A stretch of DNA of 64,000 nucleotides from Kitagawia praeruptora (taxonomy: Eukaryota; Streptophyta; Magnoliopsida; Apiales; Apiaceae): positions 30,994,501-31,058,500 of the forward strand of contig CM075348.1 of assembly GCA_037693485.1 (NCBI GenBank), given 5' to 3'. Shown piece by piece: positions 12,151-24,500 of the stretch (position 1 is its first letter; each line of letters opens with the position of its first letter). The notes under the pieces were generated by a model. That model did no database searches and was not told the DNA's origin. It saw only the letters and a list, made by a program, of their open reading frames with translations. A program made the position numbers and the translations under genes.

Positions 12151-12155
12151 AGTAC

Positions 12156-12606
12156 CTTTGCTACATAGATGATACTGTTGTATCTGAGTCTATCCCCTAT
12201 AAACCTAGAAGGTACTGACACTGCTAGTAAGCAAGAGTTATTATAACTCTGAATGAGGTCAAGTCATTCGACGAGATGGTAGCAGTACATCTCTGGAGAT
12301 GCCCAGCTAAGCGAATGTAGTTGTGTGGTCGCAATTAGAGGAAAGGGTTATTCCTTGAAGCATTCGACGAACAGGATCAAGACAAGACCATTAATGTCTC
12401 AAAGCCGTAGATTGGCACCATAGCCTTTGACTTGTCGTTGTCTATGGAACATGATTACATCAAATGGATTAAGATTCAAGGTGAAACATTCCATCTGAAT
12501 CCGGTAGTCATCGAAGTAGGGGACTTAGGAGGGTTCAAACCCGGAAGGGTACCGACTCTGAAAAACAAGTCATGATGAGAAACCTGAAGCATTTCTATAT
12601 GGATTT
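12156..12606 (+). other. Copia 3' non-coding region
   Basis: This is the stretch between the solo-LTR insertion and the polypurine tract. I see no reading frame of note. It belongs to the Copia element by position. Confidence 0.6.
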
Positions 12607-12615
12607 GTGGGGGAT
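12607..12615 (+). other. Copia polypurine tract
   Basis: GTGGGGGAT immediately precedes the TGTTAG start of the 3' LTR, the position and composition expected for the plus-strand primer. Confidence 0.8.
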
Positions 12616-12982
12616 TGTTAGAAAATGGAGTTTTTGGAGCATAAGTATTTTATGTTCTTGATGTTAATTCCGGATTTTAACGATTGGAAATTATTCCTTG
12701 CTATGATGACTTAAATTTTCATATATGGGTCTAAGTAATTTTCTTAGTGAAACCCATAGAGAAATAGAGTTGAAGTGGGTAGCTTGAAAGAGCTTGAAAA
12801 TAAGAATGTGTATTTGTCCCACATTGAAATAAATAAAGGAGGTTGTTGGCTTTATATAGAATCACACACATGGGTAGTGTACAACTACTAAGGGCGATTT
12901 GGGCGAATGTCTCGGCGTCTCGCGTACGCGAGGCGACCTGGGCGAGGGATTTTATTTATGTGTTTAATTAATATTTTAATTA

Positions 12983-13022
<40 letters not shown>

Positions 13023-13934
13023 TGGGATCAGTTCTTGGAATAAATCAGTAACTGGTCAGACATCTAATACTGATGGGCCAAGTCCTGATGAAATCCTGAA
13101 GGTACTACCAGATCCTGATGCTGGATCAAATACTGATGGACCTCAAGTCCTGACAGTATCAGATCCTGATGAATGATCAAATGCTGATGGACATCAGATC
13201 CTGACGGACGAAAATCCTGATGGATCAGATCCTGATGTTGGGTCAGAATTTGATAATATATATTGTATATATTCGTATAATTATAATAAAAACTGATGTG
13301 TGTGGATAATATATATATACGTAACTGTTACGATTTATTTAATCTAAATCAGCTGTAACAGCCGTTTTGATTATATTAAATCGATCATTTCATTTTAATT
13401 AATTAGAATGGGAGTTACAATATTAATTGGGTGGCATCAGTTACGTTTGGCCTCTCCTATAAATAGAGAGCTAAGCTGCTGTGTTTCATACACCACACCC
13501 TACATTCTCTTCTCCTATATACACTCTCTTCTCCCTTCCTGTCGAAGTTGCTTTATTTGTGGGTTTTTTCCAGCGATTGAGGTGCCAGTCGAAGTCGAGT
13601 AGTCTAATTGCTGTGGTTACATTACTCGGAGCTGTTTTATCCTAGGAGAGGTGTTGCAAGCTTCCTGACACACTAAGTGGGGGCAATTATCTCTTCAAGA
13701 GCAGTCAGGACTTCGAGCAAATCATGACGACTCAGCTGTTTGTTTTACTTGTTTTACATACTGATATAGCTATGGCTACTGGTATGTTTTCTAACTTTCC
13801 TTCGTTCTTTCAGTTACTGATATGCATGCTTTATACCTTCGTGTTTTGTTTCGTTAATTGTTTGCTTGGTCTTGGCTTGTTAAATACGATATATAATTGC
13901 CTCTATGTTGCTGTATTAGTTAATATTTCCAACA
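12616..13934 (+). repeat. Copia 3' LTR, complete
   Basis: 1319 bp from TGTTAG to CCAACA. It carries an alternating AT tract (12985-13019), the U3 array of ATCCTGATG-like repeats (about 13078-13245) and a TATA box at 13458-13465. It is the only complete LTR of this element and defines what the 5' copy has lost. Confidence 0.92.
12985..13019. repeat. (AT)n microsatellite in Copia LTR
   Basis: An uninterrupted alternating AT run of about 35 bases within U3. The 5' copies lack the corresponding region, so no comparison is possible. Confidence 0.9.
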
Positions 13935-14713
13935 TAGAGGAGGGGCGGGGGTTTTTGTAGATTGCATACAAATGATCTAACTGCATGTTTTTCTTGGAAA
14001 CCTCTCTTGCATGATAACAGCTTCATTCGCAGCATCTGTGAAGTTGTTTATCCATCAGCGATTTTTTAATTCTTTTGCCTATGCATACAACAGAATATGG
14101 ATTATTGTTAGTAGTTGTACTTCTTTGTTATAATCATGATATATCTAGAAAATGAGGGTGCTAGAATAGATTCCAATATTCAATTCTTCTTCATTGGTTC
14201 ATCTTATCTATTCCTATAATGGCTGCTACCTTATAAGTTTTACATACAGATGGGGGTTGGGGGGTAAAGGGAATAAGAAAAGTAAAAATAAAAAGATGTA
14301 GATGGGAAAAGACAGTTTTACCTCTAATGATTTAACGGAATTAGTAACATATAGACGGTAGTACATTAAGTTTAAGTAAAGTGTTTGTTCAGTATTGCAA
14401 ATGGTAATTTAAAACTATAGTATTTCAAGTGGTGTTTTCGGCAAAATGTTTTACTTTAGTATATATATTGCCATTTATTTGTTGAAATCATTGAATCGAG
14501 AACTTGTTCATCCATGTACTTATTTTTGTGTGATATTCACATGTGTATAATAAGTTTTTTTAATTAAACAAATAAAGCAACTTTTTCTATTTTTGTTATT
14601 TTTTTCTACACCTATTTTTGCTAAATAAATACACCGACATACATAATTGACAGAATTCAAACTATCAACATTTTGCAAAAATAATGGGAGAAATATGGTT
14701 ATATCAAAAACAA
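13935..14713. other. Non-coding AT-rich DNA
   Basis: No credible gene or repeat structure was recognised between the end of the Copia element and the first Helitron-like terminus. Confidence 0.5.
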
Positions 14714-15308
14714 TCTACTATATATAATAGCACAACATGTCACAATTATTCAATATAATTTACATTTTTGCCCTCATAATAAAATGTTATGAAAAAACTT
14801 AGAATATCTAGGTAATGCTAAGGATCGAACACATGACATATCAATTTACTAAACTTAAGTTCCGCATCATAACCATTGAGTTACATGTATACTTTGCTAA
14901 ACAGTAGAGTTCATTATCTATATCATACAGTGTGTTTATTTATTAATTTGATTTTTCTTTATTCAAGATGTAATGATTGTTTCATTTTTCATGCTATTCC
15001 TTATTGATTGTATTTTTATTATTTTATGTCCCTTTATATACCTAAATTCACACGTCTACTCTATTAATAACTTATTATTTTATTTCACATGAATGGTAAT
15101 AATTTCACATATTTTCTTAACTCTTGTGTCCTATTCTAGGTACTGATTATTCAGCAATTTCAGATACAGAAAAATACTTGATTCCAAGTACTTGAGAAAT
15201 TTTTTGTTTGAGAAAATTAAAATTAAAAGGCTCACCTGAAAGCTATTACAAAATTAGAATCTCGAACATGGGGCAAACCAAACATCATTCGAGAAACAAT
15301 GCGACACA
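14714..15308 (+). mobile_element. Helitron-like non-autonomous fragment, copy 1
   Basis: It begins TCTACTATATATAATAGC, the style of 5' terminus common in plant non-autonomous Helitrons. Most of it recurs at about 19420-19985 with small differences, including the block around 14820-14900 and the end near 15240-15300. On the minus strand a tRNA-like module lies at about 14822-14883. No protein-coding frame is present, and the 3' end is not defined by a clear CTAG hairpin. Confidence 0.55.
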
Positions 15309-15343
15309 TCTATCTATCTATTATCAATTATATATATAATAGG

Positions 15344-15975
15344 CCAACACAAGAAAAAAATAGTGAGATTTTTTAATGCACATGAAAAGACCAATTTGCC
15401 CCCATGTTTAATATTTACTAAAAAAAGTGTTGTTCATGGGAATCGAACTTGAGTCTATCAAATAACTTATGCATGCTTTTACCACTACGCCACAATGTCA
15501 CATGTCTTTTAAAACCATACACTTAATAAGTGAATGTCGTTCAAAAGTAATACATTTGTAAATAACTATGGAGCTAAATTAAACTTAGGTAAAACCCCAA
15601 CACATTTTTATTAAAAATAGTGTTGTTCATGGGAATCTATCAATTAACTTATGCATGCTCCAACACAAGAAAAAAATAGTGAGATTTTTTAATGCACATG
15701 AAAAGACCAATTTGCCCCCATGTTTAATATTTACTAAAAAAAAGTGTTGTTCATGGGAATCGAACTTGAGTCTATCAAATAACTTATGCATGCTCTTACC
15801 ACTACGCCACAATGTCACATGTGTTTTAAAACCATACACTTAATAAGTGAATGTCGTTCAAAAGTAATACATTTGTAAATAACTATGGAGCTAAATTAAA
15901 CTTAGGTAAAACCCCAACACATTTTTATTAAAAATAGTGTTGTTCATGGGAATCTATCAATTAACTTATGCATGC
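15344..15975. repeat. 316-bp tandem duplication with tRNA-like modules
   Basis: The unit beginning CCAACACAAG at 15344 repeats at 15660 with an offset of 316 bases and only scattered differences. A partial third match continues to about 16015. A Helitron-like 5' terminus (about 15309-15343) precedes the first copy. Each copy carries on the minus strand a GTTCGATTCCC-type B box (15438-15448 and 15755-15765) and a TGGCGTAGTGGTAAG-type A box (15479-15492 and 15795-15809). The open frames on either strand here are shadows of the repeat. Confidence 0.85.
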
Positions 15976-16515
15976 TCTTACCACTACGCCACAATGTCAC
16001 ATGTGTTTATAAATCATACACGTAATATGTACGTGAATGTCTTAACAGTAATACTGTACATTTGTAAATAACTTTGGAGCTAAATTAAACTTTAAATAAC
16101 TATGGAGCTAAAGTAAACTTTAAACTTAGGTAATACACCAACACAAGATAAAATTCGTGAGACTTTTTAATGTATCGGAAGAAATAATAATAAAAGAAAT
16201 GATATTTAAAAGAAATTATTACAATATTGGAATTATCCAATAATATTGTTATTATATATGATAACACATAGAAGACGATGATTATATAAAATTAGCATGT
16301 ACAATGGTTCGTGTAACAAAATATGAGACTTTAAGTTATGATAGTCAATAATATTTTGTGAAAATTAATATTATCATCGGTCAATTAAATCCATGTTATT
16401 TAAAAAATTAATTCTATTTCATAATTTTAGTAGCATAAACAATAATTTTTTATATTATATATGAATTTTTTTTAAATATGTGTACAAAATTAACGTTGGC
16501 GATAAAATGAAATAT

Positions 16516-16833
16516 TCAAAACAAAAGCATATAATCAAACTGAAATCCATGAACATATACATTTCCAACCTTTAGGAGATAAGTGATTGAGTGCCCATCT
16601 TTGTAGATTCTAACAAAATAATAATGATTTGCATCCCCGACAGGAAGATTATAACCCACAAATTCACCAAAGTGCATCACATTCACTTGCTTGACATCTT
16701 CAATACTAGCAAGATTACAAACCATTACTATAAAGGTTCGAAAGAAATTCATTACACCTGCATATGTGTTAAAATCAGAAGCATGGCCCTCAACTAAGGG
16801 TATATTTGCACCTGAATGCAAAAATTGAGCCAT
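16516..16833 (-). pseudogene. Fragment resembling a ribosome-inactivating protein domain
   Basis: A 105-codon frame on the minus strand. Its C-terminal half has the alternating hydrophobic pattern and an N-V-Y-V-x-G-F element that resemble the N-terminal part of RIP (rRNA N-glycosidase) domains, where the Tyr of N-V-Y belongs to the active-site pocket. The usual domain is about 250 residues. The catalytic Glu-Arg region expected downstream is absent, so no active toxin can be encoded here. There is no signal peptide. It sits among Helitron-like sequences and may be a captured gene fragment. The family call is from pattern memory only and could be wrong. Confidence 0.35.
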
Positions 16834-17132
16834 TGAATTGAAAAGGATGATTGAATAAGAAGAAAAAGAAGAAGTAGTAGAATGACTGTAAACATTTTTA
16901 TATTTATATTAAGGTTGAAAATTAAAAGTGGAAGAATGAATTTAAACTTTATATTTGCGTTTGAATTTTTCTATCATAAATAGAAAGTGAACGTTTGATA
17001 ATGAAATGTGAACGTTGATTTGCAGAGGGTAGAAGAGAAGAAGAGAGATGATATATCCAATTTTTGTTTTGCAATGCAAAGGAGCCTTGGATTACCTATA
17101 ATTGGTAGCTTTAGTAGCGTGACTAACTAATA

Positions 17133-17330
17133 AATTACTAGACTAGAGATTTGAATTAGAACAGTGCATCTTTCTTACTAGACTAGAGATTTGAATTAGA
17201 ACAGTGCATCTTTCTATATATAATAGGAGAACAGGTACTTGTCAAACCTACTAGACTAGAGATTTGAATTAGAACAGTGCAGCTTTCTATATATAATAGG
17301 AGAACAGGTACTTGTCAAACCTGCATCCTG
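17133..17330. repeat. Short tandem duplications around two Helitron-like 5' ends
   Basis: A 40-base block starting TACTAGACTAGAG occurs at about 17134, 17177 and 17249. Two of these copies run into TCTATATATAATAGGAG, at 17213 and 17286. This looks like repeated insertion or slippage at a Helitron-like terminus. A tRNA-like module on the minus strand follows at about 17374-17430. Confidence 0.75.
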
Positions 17331-17554
17331 AGCAAATAAATTAGCTCCCGTTAAAAATTATTGTTGTTTCAAAGAGTTGAACCCATGACATCTCATAATG
17401 AAACTAAACTCACCAACCAACTTGGCTAGATGGACATTTATACTTATAATGGAATTCATTAACCACATATATAAATATTTTTTGGGTTATATCATGTTTA
17501 ATATATATTAAATTATTCATTTAAGATAAATTACTTATATTATAACTTGTGTAC

Positions 17555-18985
17555 ATATTTTTTTATAATTATTTATAGACCTATCCATCTAAATAAATTT
17601 TACAGAAAATTTTCTTATATTTTTGAAATGGAGAGAATAATTAATATTTTGAGATAAATTGTTTTATTCAATAATCTCATATATGAAATGCATAGATAAA
17701 ATAATTATTCTTAGAGATCAACTATTTTGTTAACAATATCACATATGAAGTGCTCGTGGTTAATTTTGTTGTGTAATTTAATAAAAAAAATGCACTAAAT
17801 TAAAAATAATTGATCAAATTAGAATTAATTAAACTATAGGCATACTAAAAATATGATTTTTAAGAAAATTTATAAAAAAAAATATAGAAATGCGATTTGG
17901 ATTACATATCGATTATTAGTTAATAATTACACATAATATATAGTTAATTTATACGACGGTATGATAAATACTATATAAAATATAGCAAATTAATTAGCGA
18001 AATAAGAAAAATATGAAGTTTTGAAAGGAAATTTGAAACATTTATATATATATGAGATTTGTACTCCATGTTGGTTATCAGTTATCGATTAAATAACTAA
18101 ATAAAATATATCGTTGAGTTTTATTCTTTTATAATTATTTATAGACCTACCCATCTAAATAAATTTTACAGAAAATTTTCTTATATTTTTGAAATGGAGA
18201 GAATAATTAATATTTGAGATAAACTGTTTTGTTCATAATCTCATATATGAAATGCATAGATAAAATAATTATTCTTTGAGATCAACTATTTTGTTAACAA
18301 TATCAAATATGAAGTGCTCATAATTAATTTGGGTTTTGAAATTTAATAAAAAATGCACTAAATTAAAATTGGTTGGTCAAATTATAATCAATTAAACTAT
18401 AGGTATACTAAAAATATAAATTTTAAGAAAATTTATGAAAAATATACAAATGCGATTTGGATTACATATCGATTATTAGTTAATAATTACATATAATATA
18501 TAGTTTATTTATAGTACGGTATGATAAATACTATACAAAATACAGAAATTTGTTAGCGAAATAAGAAAGATATGAAGTTTTGAAAGAAAATTTGAAACAT
18601 TTATATTTATGGTTAATTTTGTTGTGAAATTTAATAAAAAAAAATGCACTAAATTAAAATTGATTGGTCAAATTAGAATCAATTAAACTATATGCATACT
18701 AAAAATATGAATTTTAAGAAAATTTATAAAAAAAATATACAAATGCGATTTGGATTACATATCGATTATTGGTTAATAATTACATATAATATATTTTATT
18801 TGTAAGATGGTATGATAAATACTATACAAAATATAGCAAATTAATTAGCGAAATAAGAAAGATATGAAATTTTGAAAGGAAATTTGAAACATTTATATAT
18901 ATATGAGATTTGTACTCCATGTCGGTTATCAGTTATATATCGATTAAATAACTAAATAAAATATATCGTTGAGTTATGAGACGAA
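17555..18985. repeat. AT-rich tandem repeat, about 2.5 units of about 570 bp
   Basis: The block around 17559-17640 recurs at about 18131-18215. The block around 17758-17945 recurs at about 18325-18495 and again at about 18607-18790. The segment ending with AACTAAATAAAATATATCG at about 18095 recurs near 18950. The units contain no coding frame. Confidence 0.85.
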
Positions 18986-19037
18986 CTATAATTAAGATTA
19001 TGTATATAGTGTTATATAACATAACAGTGTATCTTCT

Positions 19038-20000
19038 TCAATATATAATGGGAGAACAAAGGGAGTACCTCGGCCTTTAACTTTAATAAGTAAGATATTG
19101 TATGTTACAATAATTAAGGTCTTGCAATCTTTAAAATGTATTGTAAAATGTCTAAAATTTCAAACATGAAAGCATTCAATAATTTGTTGCACGGTCCTTT
19201 TAAATGCTTGCAAAGACATAGAGTTGCCTATTGGTGGTCGAGGAAGAAGTTGCTTTGGGCATCGGAAGCCACAACGGTATCCTCCCACACTTTTAGCGAT
19301 CGTGCATTCCTCACATATGTGCTCCAAATTTGTTTTATATATTTCTAATGTATAAAAATATCACCAAATCGTTCAAACAATACACATTTTCGCGATGTTC
19401 AACAATGCTAGAAACAACATGTCAAATTTTATTCAATATAATTTACATTTTTGCCCTTATAATAAAATGTTATGAAAAAACTTAGAATATTTAGGCAATG
19501 CTAAGGATCGAACACATGACATATCAATTCACTAAACTTAAGTTCCGCATCATAACCATTGAGTTACATGTATACTTTGTTAAACAGTAGAATTCATTAT
19601 CTATATCACTCAGTGTTTTTATTTATTAATTTGATTTTTCTTTATTCAAGATGTAATGATTGTTTCATTTTTCATGCTATTCTTTATTTATTGTCTTTTT
19701 GTTATTTTATGCCCTTTATATACCTAAATTCACACGCCTACTCTATTAATAACTTATTACTTTATTTCATATGAATAGTTAAAATTGCACATATTTTCTT
19801 AACTCTTGTGCCCTACTCTAGGTACTTATTATTCAGCAATTTCAAATACAAAAAAATACTTGATTCCAAGTACTTGAGAAATTTTTTGTTTGAGAAAATT
19901 AAAGTTAAAAAGCTCACCCGAAAGCTGTTACAAAAATGAGAATCTCGAACAGGGGACAAACCAAACATCATTTGAGAAATAATGTGACACATTAAATTTC
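19038..20000 (+). mobile_element. Helitron-like fragment, copy 2 of the 14.7-kb unit
   Basis: A 5'-terminus-like sequence TCAATATATAATGGGAGAAC starts at 19038. From about 19420 to 19985 the sequence matches 14740-15300 closely, including the minus-strand tRNA-like module (about 19505-19566) and the AATCTCGAACA...GGACAAACC block. The interval 19060-19400 is unique to this copy and its short frames do not look like genes. Confidence 0.55.
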
Positions 20001-21379
20001 ATAATTTATTATTTATATGCATGTATTTAGATTAATTTTTTTGATAAATTAGTATATGAGTATATTAAATGATGAATAATAATTATACATATACTCGTAA
20101 AATTCGATAATCGGGACTAATCTATTGGGTTCTCGATCAGGAATTTAAGTAGAAAATCAGGAATTAGCCAGAATAATAAACATATTTATTTTAGTAATAA
20201 AGTATTTGACAATTAGTCGTATTTGTAACAAAGCATAAATAATAATTATATAAAGATACCCGTAAAATTCGATAATCGGGTCTAATCAAATAAATTATTG
20301 ATATGGGTTAAGCGGCAAATTCAAAATTAGCTGAAGTAATAATCAGATATATTTTCGTATTATAATAGTATTTGATATATTAAATTTATTTGTAATAAAA
20401 TATACAATCAAGAGTAATTCATAGTGAGTAAAATATTTTTTAAAAGTTAATCGGGAATTTCTCAAAAATTCAAAATTTTTTAGAACACTAATTAATACTA
20501 ATTAATTCTTATAATAAAAATATAATTAATAACTAATTTCATATTATCTTTTGATATATTTTAAAAGAGTTGAAAAATAAGCCGCACTCTCATTTTTAAT
20601 ATTGATCCGTTAAACTCCGTGACACCTCCTTATAAGTTAACTAATCTAACACCATTAACAAATTAATATCAAAAGAATAACGTTAGTTTACAAACTATGT
20701 GTTATTAAATAGTTTATATAGTTCACTTTATACCCTCAATTAATGTTATAAATGACATCTTTTTTCCTTTTCATATTTTCTTATCTTAATAGAATTTCAT
20801 TATCACGTTTGGTTGTAATGACTATAAATATAATAAAATTTGAAAAAGAAGAAAGCTAGAGGGATCATATGAAAATTATTACAAAAATACGAGATCTCGA
20901 GAAAGTAGCAAATTAAACATTATAAGAATGTGACGAGTCATAGAATGATCATTGTCACAACGAAATCCAGTAACATTAATCATAAAATCTAACAACAAAA
21001 ACAACTATAAAAACCGTAAATTAGAACAATAGAGGAATTATCTGAAAACTATTATAAAAATACGAGATCTCAAGAAAGGAGCATACCAAAAGTTACTTAA
21101 GATTTAAGACACAACGGGATCAACTACTAGCAAACATAAAATCCAACGACAAAAACAACTATAACAACGTAAATTAGAACATTCGAAAGATCATCTGAAA
21201 CTATTATAAAAATAAGAGATTTCGAGAAAGGAACAGACCAAACATTATTTAAGAAAGAAAGAAAATAACAAATTGAATAATGTTTATTATCATAACGAGA
21301 TTAACTAAAATTAACCATAAAATAACAACAAAAAACAATTATAACTAACCGTAAACTAGAACAATCCGTGGATGTTAGA
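20001..21379. repeat. AT-rich DNA with dispersed short repeats
   Basis: A segment with the core GTAAAATTCGATAATCGGG occurs at about 20097 and 20260. A motif of the form TATTACAAAAATACGAGATC followed by CGAGAAAG recurs with about 130-180 bases between copies at about 20877, 21051 and 21203, and matches the tails of the Helitron-like units at 15245 and 19926. I see no gene in this interval. Confidence 0.6.
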
Positions 21380-21582
21380 GCTAGTTACAATCATAATTTT
21401 TAAACACTCTTTTCCCCATAAAAAAGAAAAAAAAAAGTAAAAATAAAAAAACCTCAAGACAGAGTGCTACTAACGGGTCACGAGCGATGCACGTGGTTCT
21501 ATCTCTAACGGCGTCAGTAAGACCAACAAACAAGCTAACTCCGTATAAACCTTACTTACAGAGATATAGAGATAGAGATTAG
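21380..21582 (+). promoter_or_regulatory. 5' flank and probable 5' UTR of the BolA gene
   Basis: This is the upstream region of the BolA start codon. It includes an A-rich run (21419-21450) and a GA-rich stretch just before the ATG (about 21560-21580). No clear TATA box is seen at the expected distance, so the start of transcription is not fixed by sequence alone. Confidence 0.4.
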
Positions 21583-24500
21583 ATGGTTGTTCTTAAATCG
21601 GCGGCGACGATGACGATGGCAGCGAAGACACTAATGATTCGTCCACAAATAGCTTCGCTATGTGCTTTTCGTCCTCGTTTACTGTGTACTCTACCTTCAT
21701 ATTCTTCTCCGCCGCTCAAATCCTGCTCGCCGGAGTTCACTCGTCGCCGGAACACACTTAATTACAAGTCAAATTACACCGTCGGTATCTCCGGTAGTCG
21801 CCGGAGCTTCTGTATTCGCGCAACTACACAGGTCAATGATCCCGGTTCTATCGACTCGCCTTTGATGCAATCCATGGAAAAGAAGGTCCTTTCTTCTATG
21901 CTACCTATGTATAGTAGAATCTCGATTAATTGTTTCGATAAAGTAATCATTTTGATAATGGAGACAGCGTATTTTTAATCTCGATAAATTAATTAATTTT
22001 GTTCGGTCTGTTTGAACACTTAGTTGAATTTGATTGTGTTAACTTATTGAGTTTGAATTTTAATTAGTAGTGATAGAAGTTGCGGAATAGAGAGCTGAAA
22101 TGTTTATGTGCTTGACTGTGTACAAGTTCATTTCAGGTGACACAATATTTGATTTGGAATTTGATTTGATTGGATTCATATTGTAGTAAATATTACGGTT
22201 TACAGTTTCACACACACATTTGTCTTTCGCGTAGTGAACGAATTTCGTTTCAAGTTTTGGAATTTAAGTTTTAACTTTTATATGCTACGAAAATACCAAC
22301 TGCGCCATTTTATGTAGGTTCAGATTAATCTTAAAAATGGATTGTGGATATGTGAAATAGTGATGGATTGATTATAAAATAGATGTAATAATGTTTCGTT
22401 TCTTAGTCTTTTATTTTATCCTTTTATATGTTATTCTGTTCTTGATGTGCATACACGTGTATGGTATGGATAATAGAAACTTAATTGTTTGATATATAAC
22501 AATGAAATTAAGTGTGAATATGTTGTATTTTTGAACAGATTAAGGAACATCTAAATGCAGAATCTGTCAGTGTTAAAGATGCTTATGGTGATGGCCGTCA
22601 TGTTAGGTAATCTTAGCTTGTACTCCCCTAACTGTTTTAAATGAGTTAGATGTATGTAACGGCAAGTTTGTTAAAGTGAAGCTTGCATGTATTATATTGT
22701 ATTACACGTTTTTTGTTTATTTAGAGTCCTTGTGAAGTTAGTGGGTCCCCTCATATTGAAGATATGGTGGTAGTAGTTGAGGGGTTTTAGGAACTACTGG
22801 AATGATGCTCCGCTGCTACATCAATTATAAGTTTTGGTATTATACGGCTTTAGGGCAAGTTTCCATATGTTGTGTGTGTGTGAACTCTGATTAATAAAGG
22901 AAATATTCTAGTTGCATTATGTTATAAGTATCTAGCTTTGTTCATGGTTGCTAAGTTTAATCATGAATAAAAAGTGAATTCCTTGTCACCGCCTTGGAAT
23001 CTTGGGAGGTGTGACGTTGTGTATACTTGCGACCCAAAGAAGGTCCGGTTGTTTTTATTTTGGGGGGGGGGGGGTGGGGTGGGGTGGAGCAGTAATATTA
23101 GATTTTTATTGGGGGTGGGGTGGGGGTGCAGGTGGAGCAGTAATATTAGATAACCAACACCTAAAAGTTCTTTTTGTGCATGTCCAATGGTGGTGCTAAA
23201 TAGTGGAGTTATTTGCACCAAAAGTTATTTTTGGTGCTAAAATAGCACCATTGGCGACTATTGCTTTATCTTTACTTCTATATATAGAACAAATTATAGC
23301 ATTGTGCTATTTTAGCACAATTTTTTAGTACACCATCAGAGTGGTGAATTTTAGTTTTTGTTCTGTGAGAGCAAGTCCAAGTCTAGTGGTGTTCTATAAC
23401 TTGTTCATTATCTAATATCTATATTATAGAACAAAAACTAAAATTCACCACTCCAATGGTGTGCTAAACATTGTGCTAAAATAGCACAATGCTATAATTT
23501 GTTTTATTATTCAATACCATGCAGTTTTTTTTTTAAAGAATGGGGTACTTGGAGTCTGGAGAGTTACTAATATTTGGAACAAGATGTAGAATAAAGCATT
23601 GGAGACATGATGCTATTTTAGCTCCATCTATTTTAGCAACACCATTGGACATGCTCTAATATTGATATAGCACACCATTGGACTTTCTCTTCTGATCTAA
23701 TCTTTTAATTTTACAATGAAAGAGAGATATATATCTAGGCCGAGTTTAACCAGTACCAAAAAAATTATATAGAATTGTGTTATCTAAAGCTTTAAATTGA
23801 AAGATATGTGTGCGCGTGTGCTTGTGTTTGCTAAATTCATTTTAATTTCTTAATAATCTTTGTTTATTTTGTTCTGTCATTTCTCACATTGTAAGAAAAC
23901 TTCGTGTAAAGGATATAAATTTTTTACTAAAATTATATTGTTCTTCCTATATTTTTGCAATTTAATAACAATTATTATATAACATATATATTTTTTCTGT
24001 TGAACCCCAACAGAGAAATTTTTGCATTCTGGGTAGGGGTGGCAATTTCGGGTATTGGGTCGGGTTCGGTAGGGGTGGAAATTTCGGGTTCTGGGTCGGG
24101 TCAGATTGTACCTGGTTTTTTTGGGTTGATTTTTTCCTCACCCTAACCGTACCTATCGGGTTCGTGTCTTTTTGGGTTTCAGTATTTGGTGAATGTGATA
24201 TGTTAAAACTCAACTAAAGTGATAACACATTTTAAGTTTACAATATTAGTATATTATATTAATAAATTAGTATTTTTTTTTCCCCTTTTTATGCTTGGTT
24301 TGCATTTATTTTGATTTTGCAAATTTTGTGAACATATCTATGATTTGCTTATTAAAAGAGAGAATATATGCATTAAAATCAAGATTCATGACACCTCGTG
24401 ATGAGTTAAGAAGATCGTGGTGAATCAAGCTAAGATGAGAATGTTGAACAAGCACTTGGTCATAAAGATCATTGTAAATAAATAAGAAATCTTTGAAATT

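Larger units (their letters stand above)
4351..13934 (+). mobile_element. Ty1/Copia LTR retrotransposon, decayed and rearranged
   Basis: Order on the plus strand: 5'-truncated LTR, gag, protease, integrase, reverse transcriptase, RNase H, solo-LTR insertion, polypurine tract, 3' LTR. Integrase before reverse transcriptase is the Copia order. The 3' LTR is complete (12616-13934, TG...CA). The 5' LTR lacks about 435 bases at its outer end, so no target duplication can be tested. A segment covering LTR, leader and gag start is present twice in tandem. The coding region has at least three stops and two frameshifts, so the element cannot be autonomous. I did not assign it to a named Copia lineage. 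Confidence 0.9.

Noticed and set aside
15438..15492. Possible tRNA genes on the minus strand
   Set aside because: A and B boxes are present but the acceptor stem and anticodon arm do not form in my reading; they look like repeat-borne tRNA-like modules, not functional tRNAs.
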